Part shown: piece by piece, positions 1 through 4,480 of the stretch
Layout: each line of letters opens with the position of its first letter
How positions within the stretch are numbered: the stretch's first letter is position 1
Origin: Candidatus Scatomorpha merdipullorum
GTDB lineage: Bacteria > Bacillota > Clostridia > Oscillospirales > Oscillospiraceae
Assembly (NCBI GenBank): GCA_018716795.1
Contig: DVJK01000120.1
Span: 1-6,495, forward strand
Direction of reading: 5' to 3'
Length of the DNA stretch: 6,495 bases
The notes under the pieces: generated by a model
Database searches by the model: none
The model's input: only the letters and a program-made list of their open reading frames with translations
What the model was told of the DNA's origin: nothing
Position numbers and translations under genes: made by a program

Positions 1-482
1 AGCCTCCTGCGCGAGCCGCGAAGGCGGAAATACATCGCGCCGTTCAAGACAATCAGCGCCGCCGCGAACGAGCAGCCGCCCGCGAGCCAGACGAGCTTCA
101 AAAGCGCGTCCGCGCCGAGGCGCGGCCCGACGTAGTCCGTGACCGGCGGCGCGGGCTCCGCCGGCTCGCTTTCCGGCTCCGTCACGGGCGAGTGCGGCGA
201 GGCCGTGAGCGCCGGCGGTTCAATGACCGGGTCCGGCTCCGTCAGCACGGGGCCAGTCTCAGCCGGGCGGAAGGCCTCGCTCGACGCCTGGGCGTACAGC
301 TGCTCCGGCACGTTCATGACGCTCACCGGGCTCGGCGCAAGCTGTATGGGCAGCATGAACCGCAGCGCCGCCACAAGCCAGAGCGCGTATATGAGCCGCG
401 CGGAGACGCGGTTCTTGAGCAGCAGCCGCAGCAGCGCTATGGCCGCTATCAGCACGCTCGAGCTCAGAAGCAGTTCAGCCAT
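1..482 (-). CDS. M56-family (BlaR1/MecR1-type) membrane metalloprotease sensor, N-terminal part, runs off left edge
   Basis: Only the first 160 codons are in the window; the reading frame is open to the left edge. The protein starts MAELLLSSSVLIAAIALLRL, giving a first membrane segment at about residues 3-23 and a second at about 28-48 containing RLIYALWLVAALRFMLP, a signature of the M56 N-terminus. A Pro/Glu/Thr-rich loop follows (about 60-118) and then a third membrane segment (about 127-150). The zinc-protease HExxH motif and any sensor domain would lie beyond the edge. In the known family these proteins sense an outside signal and trigger cleavage of a BlaI/MecI repressor. The ATG overlaps the end of blaI by 8 bases (stop at 475-477), so the two are very likely co-transcribed and translationally coupled. 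The N-terminus closely matches the second M56 gene at 4481. The ligand cannot be told from this part, and a beta-lactam sensor should not be assumed. Confidence 0.9.
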   Translation of the reverse strand, partial: MAELLLSSSVLIAAIALLRLLLKNRVSARLIYALWLVAALRFMLPIQLAPSPVSVMNVPEQLYAQASSEAFRPAETGPVLTEPDPVIEPPALTASPHSPVTEPESEPAEPAPPVTDYVGPRLGADALLKLVWLAGGCSFAAALIVLNGAMYFRLRGSRRR

Positions 483-855
483 GACCCCGCCTCCCCGCCC
501 TGTCGAGAATTTCGCGCAGCTCGTCAATCTCGCTGTCGGAGAAATCCCCTCCCTCGACAAAGCTCGCCACCAGCTTGGTGAGCCCGCCGCCGTAGACCTT
601 TTCCGCAAGGCGGCGCGCCTCGGCGGAGCCGTACTCCTCGCGCGTTATCCTGGGCGAATAATAGTACACCCCACGCTTTTCCTGAACAATTTCTCCCTTT
701 TTCACGAGGCGGGAGACCAGCGTCTTGATGGTTGAGGCCTCCCAGCCGGTGTCCGCGAGCGCGGCGCGTATCTCCGTGATGTTCACCGGGCCCTCCGCCG
801 CCCAGAGCACGCGCATAATCTCCAGCTCCGCCGCGGATATGCTCTTCTCAGCCAT
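475..855 (-). CDS. blaI: BlaI/MecI/CopY-family transcriptional repressor
   Basis: This is a 126-residue repressor, the usual family length. Residues 1-72 form a winged helix: ISAAELEIMRVLWAAEGPVN opens it, the recognition helix is about 41-54 (STIKTLVSRLVKKG), and the wing follows (GVYYYSPRIT, about 62-71). Residues 75-120 match the C-terminal dimerisation helices. In staphylococcal BlaI the sensor pathway cuts an Asn-Phe bond in this part; the likely equivalent here is Ser98-Phe99 in LVASFVEGG, which is inference from alignment by eye. The start at 855 is chosen because GGAGG (864-868) lies 8 bases upstream; a longer in-frame start at 924 would translate through the promoter. The gene is first in a blaI-sensor operon and its own promoter carries two matching operators, which supports autorepression. 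The other genes it controls are not certain, but the M56 gene at 4481 has the same operators. Confidence 0.93.
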   Translation of the reverse strand: MAEKSISAAELEIMRVLWAAEGPVNITEIRAALADTGWEASTIKTLVSRLVKKGEIVQEKRGVYYYSPRITREEYGSAEARRLAEKVYGGGLTKLVASFVEGGDFSDSEIDELREILDRAGRRGHG

Positions 856-873
856 ATGCCATACCTCCAAAGT

Positions 874-883
874 TACATTTGTA
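874..883 (-). promoter_or_regulatory. BlaI-type operator O1 of the blaI operon
   Basis: The minus strand reads TACAAATGTA, matching the TACA-NN-TGTA dyad bound by BlaI/MecI/CopY repressors. It lies 5 bases downstream of the -10 box and so covers the expected transcription start of blaI. The binding itself is inferred. Confidence 0.75.
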
Positions 884-888
884 GCTTT

Positions 889-917
889 AATATAGCACAC
901 GGAGCTACGTTTGTCAA
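889..917 (-). promoter_or_regulatory. Sigma-A promoter of the blaI-M56 operon
   Basis: On the minus strand the -35 box is TTGACA (917-912) and the -10 box is TATATT (894-889), with a 17-base spacer, close to the consensus. Transcription should begin near 882, giving a leader of about 27 bases that contains the GGAGG site of blaI. Two BlaI-type dyads overlap the -35 and the start site. Confidence 0.85.
906..915 (-). promoter_or_regulatory. BlaI-type operator O2 overlapping the blaI -35 box
   Basis: The minus strand reads GACAAACGTA, a degenerate TACA-NN-TGTA dyad whose left half is part of the TTGACA -35 box. Its centre is 32 bp from that of O1, about three helical turns, so two dimers could sit on the same face. 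The same arrangement (GACAAATGTA within TTGACA) occurs at 4412-4421. Confidence 0.6.
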
Positions 918-948
918 CCACCAATCCCGCCCGGAAGCCGGCAAAAGG

Positions 949-973
949 AAAAGCCGCCTGTGCGGCGGCTTTT
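949..973 (-). terminator. Intrinsic terminator of birA
   Basis: There are perfect 10-base arms (AAAAGCCGCC at 949-958, GGCGGCTTTT at 964-973) around a 5-base loop. Read on the minus strand the stem ends in TTTT-CC-TTTT, a good U tract. The first base of the stem is the last base of the birA stop codon, so transcription should stop immediately after birA and not enter the blaI promoter region. The stem is AT-flanked on both sides, so it may also act on the plus strand, but no plus-strand gene ends there. Confidence 0.88.
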
Positions 974-1683
974 CAAATGTGCAGCGTGGCCTCGCCGGAG
1001 TCCAGAGCGAGGATTTCGCCGCCGCGCTCGACGAGGAGGCGAAAGCGCTCGTCTATGTCCAGCGCGCGGGCCGTGAAGCGCTCCGCGCCGCGCGTGACCG
1101 CGACCTCCCTGCCCACGGTGACGCAGCGGCGGAGGTATTCGGCGCGGAAATCGTATCCGCCGCGGAGCTCGTTTAGTATCCCGGCGGCGAGCCTTTCCCG
1201 GGCGAGCGCGGGCGCGGCCTCGAAAACCGCCCCGGCCGTGTCCTCAAGCCCCTCGGGCACGGCGGAGACGTTGACGCCGACGCCCAGCACGACGCGCAGC
1301 CTCTCCCCTGCCCGGGCCTCGGCCAGTATCCCGCAGACCTTTTTGCCACCCATGAGTATGTCGTTCACCCACTTTATGCCCGTCTCACGTCCGGATACGG
1401 CCTCAATCGCGCGGCACACCGCGACGGCGGCGCGAGGGGTTATGAGCAGCGCGTCCTCGGCCGAGGCGGGCTCGAGCAGGAGGCTCATATACAATCCGCC
1501 CTCCGGCGAGGCGAAGGAGCGGCCCATGCGCCCGCGCCCGGCGCTCTGCGAGAGCGCAACAAGCGCCGTGCCGGCCCGCGCGTCCGTGGCTTCGAGCAGC
1601 GCGCTGTTTGTGGAGGCCGTCGTATCGATAAAGCGTATGTCATAGCCCGGCGCGGCGGAGCGGAGGAAGTCAAGGTCAAACAT
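973..1683 (-). CDS. birA: Biotin--[acetyl-CoA-carboxylase] ligase, short form without DNA-binding domain
   Basis: This 236-residue cytoplasmic enzyme makes biotinyl-AMP from biotin and ATP and attaches biotin to the carrier lysine of biotin-dependent carboxylases. Visible motifs, in order, are TASTN (22-26), the adenylate/biotin loop GRGRMGR (49-55), KWVND (104-108) with the catalytic-site lysine K104, KKVCGILAE (114-122), GVGVNV (134-139) and a small C-terminal domain (about 187-236). There is no N-terminal winged helix, so this is a class I ligase and not a BirA-type repressor. The start at 1683 gives TASTN at the expected distance from the N-terminus; the 45-residue upstream extension overlaps the ATPase gene and has no ligase sequence. 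Its ribosome site is a weak GGGGTGA (1688-1694) that lies partly in a hairpin. It is 50 bases downstream of the ATPase gene on the same strand and could be read from it or from its own promoter. Confidence 0.93.
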   Translation of the reverse strand: MFDLDFLRSAAPGYDIRFIDTTASTNSALLEATDARAGTALVALSQSAGRGRMGRSFASPEGGLYMSLLLEPASAEDALLITPRAAVAVCRAIEAVSGRETGIKWVNDILMGGKKVCGILAEARAGERLRVVLGVGVNVSAVPEGLEDTAGAVFEAAPALARERLAAGILNELRGGYDFRAEYLRRCVTVGREVAVTRGAERFTARALDIDERFRLLVERGGEILALDSGEATLHI

Positions 1684-1690
1684 AGAATCA

Positions 1691-1719
1691 CCCCGGCTAT
1701 GGTAGCACCAAGGCCGGGG
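1691..1719 (-). promoter_or_regulatory. Hairpin between the ATPase gene and birA that overlaps the birA ribosome site
   Basis: There is a two-part inverted repeat: outer arms CCCCGGC (1691-1697) and GCCGGGG (1713-1719), inner arms TGGT (1700-1703) and ACCA (1707-1710), separated by 2-base mismatches. In the minus-strand RNA the 3' arm ends in GGGG, which is part of the putative birA ribosome site GGGGUGA. No U tract follows on this strand, so it is not a standard terminator. A possible birA promoter, TTGACC (1728-1723), 18 bases, TACCAT (1704-1699), overlaps it; that promoter would start transcription inside the hairpin. The function is unproven. Confidence 0.4.
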
Positions 1720-1733
1720 TTTGGTCAATATTT

Positions 1734-3620
1734 TTAAGGCTTCGGCGCAAAGAGCGCGCGTATCGCGTTGAGCACCGCGAGAATCATGACGCCCACGTCG
1801 GCAAAGATGGCGAGCCACATATTCGCAAGGCCCACGGCGACAAGTGCGAGGCAGGCGAGCTTAATCGCAATCGCAAAGACGATGTTCTCATAGACTATGC
1901 GCAGGCACTTGCGGGAAATTTTTATGGCCTTGGCAATCTTGAGCGGGTCGTCGTCCATGAGGACTATGTCCGCGGCCTCGATGGCGGCGTCCGAGCCCAT
2001 GGCGCCCATGGCGATGCCGATGTCGGCGCGGGAGAGGACGGGCGCGTCGTTTATCCCGTCGCCGACGAAGGCCAGCTTTTCCCTCCCCGGCTTTACGGCC
2101 AGCAGCTCCTCGACCTTGCGGACCTTATCGGCGGGCATGAGTTCGCCGCAGACGCGGTCTATGCCCAGCTCGGCGCCCACGTGCTCCGCGACGCGCTTCG
2201 AGTCGCCGCTGAGCATGACCGTCTCGCGCACTCCGGCGGCCCGAAGGGCGCTTACCGCCTCGGCGGAACGCGGCTTTATGACGTCGGATATCAGGATGTG
2301 CCCGGCGTACTCGCCGTCTATGGCCATGTGGATGACGGTGCCGACGCTGCGGCACTCTATGTAGTTGACGCCCAGCGAGTCCATGAGCTTTGCGTTGCCG
2401 GCGGCGACGGAGCGCCCGTCGACCAGGGCGGTGACGCCCTCGCCGCTTATCTCGCGTATGTCGGAAACGCGCGAGCGGTCTATCTCCCTGCCGTAGGCGC
2501 GGCGGAGGCTGAGGCTTATGGGGTGTGAGCTCGCGCTCTCGGCCAGGGCGGCGAACTCGACGAGCTCGGCGTCGGAGTAGGGGCTGTGGTGGATGCCGTT
2601 CACCTCGAAGACGCCCTTTGTCAGCGTGCCGGTCTTGTCGAAGACGACTATGCGCGTCTTGCTGAGGGTTTCAAGATAGTTGGAGCCCTTGACCAGCACG
2701 CCGGCCCTGCTCGCGCCGCCTATCCCGGCGAAAAAGCTCAGCGGTATGCTTATGACCAGCGCGCAGGGGCAGCTCGCGACGAGGAAGGTGAGCGCGCGGT
2801 ATATCCAGGTCTCCCAGCCGCCGTCGAGGCCGAGGCCAAGCATGCGCACCAGCGGCGGTATCACCGCCAGGGCGAGCGCGCTGCCGCAGACGGCGGGAGT
2901 GTATATGCGCGCAAAGCGTGAGATGAATGCCTCGCTCCTGGATTTGCGCGAGGAGGCGTTCTCGACGAGGTCGAGTATCCTGCTGACCGTGCTCTCGCCG
3001 AACTCCCTGGTCGTGCGTATGCGGAGCAGGCCGGACATGTTGATGCAGCCGGAGACTATCTCGTCGCCGGGCCCGACGTCGCGAGGAAGGCTCTCGCCCG
3101 TGAGGGCGGCGGTGTTGAGACTGCTCTCGCCCTCTATGACGACGCCGTCTATGGGCACCCTCTCGCCCGGCTGCACGACTATCACCGAGCCGACCTCCAC
3201 GTCGTCGGGGTCGGTCTTTTCAAGCCTCCCGCCCGTTTCGACATTGGCGTAGTCGGGGCGTATGTCCATGAGCTCGGAGATGCTGCGGCGGGATTTGCCG
3301 ACGGCGCAGCTCTGGAACCACTCGCCTATCTGGTAGAAGAGCATGACGGCGACGGCCTCGGTGTAGTCGCCGCTGCCCTCGTACAGAGCCAGCGCTATCG
3401 CGCCTATGGTGGCGACGGCCATGAGGAAGTTTTCGTCCGTCACCTGGCGGTTCAATATGCCCCTGCCGGCCTTTATGAGTATGTCATAGCCAATCACGAG
3501 GTACGCGGCCATGTAACAGATAAAGCGCGGGACGCCCGTCACGGGGACGAAGCCCAGGCTTATCAGCAGCGCGGCGGAGACGAGTATCCGCGCGAGCATT
3601 GTTTTCTGCTTGCGGTTCAT
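1734..3620 (-). CDS. cadA: P1B-type heavy-metal efflux ATPase (Zn/Cd/Pb type)
   Basis: This 628-residue inner-membrane pump is predicted to export Zn2+, Cd2+ or Pb2+ at the cost of ATP. Two membrane-segment pairs (about 10-50 and 65-101) precede the actuator domain with TGES (174-177). The transport motif CPC (284-286, in SCPCALVISIP) follows, then the phosphorylation site DKTGTLT (328-334, Asp328), the nucleotide-domain HP (366-367) and GDGINDAP (520-527). The last two membrane segments carry K587 and D608 (IAIKLAC and FADVG), the pair typical of the P1B-2 Zn/Cd class and not of copper pumps. The usual N-terminal metal-binding domain is missing from the protein; a separate HMA gene lies 17 bases upstream. 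I chose the ATG at 3620 (MNRKQKTML) because GGAG at 3630-3633 is 9 bases from it; the ATG at 3629 (three residues longer) touches that site. It forms an operon with the HMA gene and is probably repressed by the divergent ArsR protein. Confidence 0.94.
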   Translation of the reverse strand: MNRKQKTMLARILVSAALLISLGFVPVTGVPRFICYMAAYLVIGYDILIKAGRGILNRQVTDENFLMAVATIGAIALALYEGSGDYTEAVAVMLFYQIGEWFQSCAVGKSRRSISELMDIRPDYANVETGGRLEKTDPDDVEVGSVIVVQPGERVPIDGVVIEGESSLNTAALTGESLPRDVGPGDEIVSGCINMSGLLRIRTTREFGESTVSRILDLVENASSRKSRSEAFISRFARIYTPAVCGSALALAVIPPLVRMLGLGLDGGWETWIYRALTFLVASCPCALVISIPLSFFAGIGGASRAGVLVKGSNYLETLSKTRIVVFDKTGTLTKGVFEVNGIHHSPYSDAELVEFAALAESASSHPISLSLRRAYGREIDRSRVSDIREISGEGVTALVDGRSVAAGNAKLMDSLGVNYIECRSVGTVIHMAIDGEYAGHILISDVIKPRSAEAVSALRAAGVRETVMLSGDSKRVAEHVGAELGIDRVCGELMPADKVRKVEELLAVKPGREKLAFVGDGINDAPVLSRADIGIAMGAMGSDAAIEAADIVLMDDDPLKIAKAIKISRKCLRIVYENIVFAIAIKLACLALVAVGLANMWLAIFADVGVMILAVLNAIRALFAPKP

Positions 3621-3629
3621 CTGCCGCAT

Positions 3630-3637
3630 CTCCCCTC
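3630..3637 (-). promoter_or_regulatory. Ribosome binding site deciding the ATPase start
   Basis: The minus strand reads GAGGGGAG directly before ATGCGGCAGATG. The GGAG core ends 0 bases before the first ATG (3629) and 9 bases before the second (3620), so the second is favoured. Confidence 0.6.
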
Positions 3638-3856
3638 TTAAAGGAATATCTCGCAGTCGGACTCCACCTTTTTGCAGGCCCTGTAAACCTCCTGCATGAC
3701 GGCGGCGCGGTCGGCCCCGTCCTCAAACTCGACGTTCATCTTCAGCGTCATGAAGTTCACGACGCAGTCCTTCACTCCCGGCGTCGCCTTGGCGGCGAGC
3801 TCCATCTTGTTGGCGCAGTTGGCGCAGTCGACGTCTATCTTATAGCTCTTTTTCAT
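3638..3856 (-). CDS. Stand-alone HMA-domain metal-binding protein
   Basis: This small cytoplasmic protein has 72 residues and is essentially one heavy-metal-associated (HMA) domain with the ferredoxin-like pattern. The metal site is Cys11-x-x-Cys14 in VDCANCANKME, preceded by Asp8 and Asp10; the DCANCA form, in contrast to GMTCxxC, is typical of domains attached to Zn/Cd pumps. Additional cysteines are C31, C61 and C68. It is the first gene of the operon with the P-type ATPase (17-base gap), and that ATPase lacks this domain, so the likely job is to bind metal and deliver it to, or regulate, the pump. The start is supported by GGAGG (3866-3870) 9 bases upstream. It could equally be a metal buffer. 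Transcription should start near 3909 from a promoter overlapped by an ArsR-type inverted repeat. Confidence 0.9.
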   Translation of the reverse strand: MKKSYKIDVDCANCANKMELAAKATPGVKDCVVNFMTLKMNVEFEDGADRAAVMQEVYRACKKVESDCEIFL

Positions 3857-3883
3857 GGCGAAAAACCTCCGGCTGAATTCATT

Positions 3884-3907
3884 ACGATTAAACGCTTGTT
3901 TAATCGT
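3884..3907 (-). promoter_or_regulatory. Putative ArsR operator at the HMA-ATPase promoter
   Basis: This is a perfect inverted repeat with 10-base arms, ACGATTAAAC (3884-3893) and GTTTAATCGT (3898-3907), and a 4-base centre. It starts 9 bases downstream of the -10 box of the minus-strand promoter and so covers the expected start site. A degenerate copy with the same geometry overlaps the divergent arsR promoter. AT-rich dyads of this kind are known operators of the SmtB/CadC group; assignment to this ArsR protein is inference from position. Confidence 0.75.
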
Positions 3908-3915
3908 CTAATTGA

Positions 3916-3943
3916 AGTATAGCACTTTCCCGCCGTTTGTCAA
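3916..3943 (-). promoter_or_regulatory. Promoter of the HMA-ATPase operon
   Basis: On the minus strand -35 TTGACA (3943-3938) and -10 TATACT (3921-3916) are 16 bases apart, with an extended -10 TG (TGCTATACT). Both boxes are close to consensus. The expected start is near 3909, at the edge of the inverted repeat 3884-3907. Confidence 0.82.
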
Positions 3944-3967
3944 GGGCAAAAGCGAAATAATTTCGGT

Positions 3968-3996
3968 TTGTCTTTTTAAGGCGGCTGTGCTATCAT
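3968..3996 (+). promoter_or_regulatory. Promoter of the arsR-type gene
   Basis: TTGTCT (3968-3973), a 17-base spacer and TATCAT (3991-3996) with an extended -10 TG (TGCTATCAT). It is weaker than the divergent promoter. Its -10 overlaps the second inverted repeat, so the repressor should limit its own expression. Confidence 0.7.
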
Positions 3997-4013
3997 TAAA
4001 TAAACACTTAATC
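3994..4013 (+). promoter_or_regulatory. Putative second ArsR operator at the arsR promoter
   Basis: ATTAAA (3995-4000) and TTAATC (4008-4013) match the outer bases of the perfect repeat at 3886-3905 with exactly the same spacing, while the centre differs. It overlaps the -10 box and the expected start site of the arsR gene and lies just before its ribosome site. Confidence 0.6.
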
Positions 4014-4020
4014 GGGAGGA
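4014..4020 (+). promoter_or_regulatory. Ribosome binding site supporting a TTG start
   Basis: GGGAGGA sits 6-7 bases before TTG at 4027. The first in-frame ATG (4087, residue 21) has no ribosome site, so TTG is the likely start. Confidence 0.75.
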
Positions 4021-4026
4021 ATCAGC

Positions 4027-4401
4027 TTGGCCTACCCCGCCCTGCCGCACGACCACGGCGGCAAAGTCGAACAAGTCTGCGAACACATGCCCTCGACCGT
4101 CGAGCTGCAGACCGTATCCGAGGTCTTCAAGCTCATGGACGATCCCAGCCGGATGCGCATCTTCTGGCTGCTCTGCCACTGCGAGGAGTGCGTCATAAAC
4201 ATCTCCGCCGCGGTTGAAATGTCCTCGCCCGCCGTCAGCCACCACCTGAGGCATCTCAAAAACGGCGGGCTCATAAACTCGCGCCGCGAGGGCAAGGAGG
4301 TCTATTACAAGGCCTCGGACACTCCCGCCGCGCGATTGCTGCACCACGCCATCGAGGAGCTGGTCGAGATAACCTGCCCGGACGGCGCAGGCCGGGCCTG
4401 A
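4027..4401 (+). CDS. ArsR/SmtB/CadC-family metal-responsive repressor
   Basis: This 124-residue winged-helix repressor of the ArsR/SmtB family is predicted to release DNA when it binds metal. The core runs from about residue 27 (LQTVSEVFKLMDDPSRMRIF) through the recognition helix SSPAVSHHLRHLKNGG (66-81) to the wing NSRREGKEVYY (84-94). Possible metal ligands are the N-terminal H8, H10, C18 and H20, the alpha-3 cysteines C50, C52 and C55 (CHCEEC), and in the last helix D98, H106, H107, E110, E111 and E114, with C117 near the end. The CVC pair of CadC is not kept (CVI instead) and the SmtB-type helix-5 site is only partly present. The gene diverges from the HMA-ATPase operon, with an inverted repeat over each promoter, so it most likely controls that operon and itself. 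The start is TTG with a good ribosome site; choosing the ATG at 4087 would remove the N-terminal His/Cys residues. Confidence 0.92.
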   Translation: MAYPALPHDHGGKVEQVCEHMPSTVELQTVSEVFKLMDDPSRMRIFWLLCHCEECVINISAAVEMSSPAVSHHLRHLKNGGLINSRREGKEVYYKASDTPAARLLHHAIEELVEITCPDGAGRA

Positions 4402-4409
4402 TTTTAGGA

Positions 4410-4438
4410 TTGACAAATGTAGTCTCTGCTGTTATACT
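4410..4438 (+). promoter_or_regulatory. Sigma-A promoter of the second M56 gene
   Basis: TTGACA (4410-4415), a 17-base spacer and TATACT (4433-4438), close to consensus. The expected start is near 4445-4446, so the 4451-4460 dyad lies in the start of the transcript. The promoter begins 9 bases after the stop of the arsR gene, so this gene has its own control and is not simply an arsR operon member. Confidence 0.85.
4412..4421 (+). promoter_or_regulatory. BlaI-type operator overlapping the -35 box
   Basis: GACAAATGTA differs from TACA-NN-TGTA in one base and is embedded in the -35 box, exactly as at the blaI promoter (GACAAACGTA, minus strand 915-906). Confidence 0.65.
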
Positions 4439-4450
4439 TGAGCTATAAAC

Positions 4451-4460
4451 TACAATTGTA
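4451..4460 (+). promoter_or_regulatory. BlaI-type operator downstream of the start site
   Basis: TACAATTGTA is a perfect self-complementary TACA-NN-TGTA dyad (12 bases if the flanking C and G are included). It lies 12 bases after the -10 box. Its centre is 39 bp from that of the -35 dyad, compared with 32 bp at blaI. Confidence 0.78.
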
Positions 4461-4480
4461 GCTCATGGAGGGCGAGAATA

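Noticed and set aside
139..735. Plus-strand open frames opposite the M56, blaI, birA and ATPase genes
   Set aside because: They lie opposite well-supported genes, have low-complexity Ser/Arg/Ala composition typical of antisense frames in GC-rich DNA, and lack ribosome sites and recognisable motifs.
856..924. Longer blaI start at 924
   Set aside because: It would translate through the -10 box and both operators, lacks a ribosome site there, and the ATG at 855 has GGAGG at the right distance.
1684..1818. Extended birA start at 1818 overlapping the ATPase gene
   Set aside because: The extra 45 residues are an out-of-frame shadow of the ATPase C-terminus and contain no winged-helix sequence.
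3929..3943. A further BlaI-type dyad at the HMA-ATPase promoter (TTGACAAACG resembles the blaI -35 region)
   Set aside because: The similarity is limited to the -35 box and next bases; the TGTA/CGTA right half is absent (CGGC instead).
4376..4405. Terminator after the arsR-type gene (GCCCGG / CCGGGC arms followed by ATTTTA)
   Set aside because: The stem has only 6 pairs with a 10-base loop, lies inside the coding end, and the T run is short and interrupted; too weak to call.
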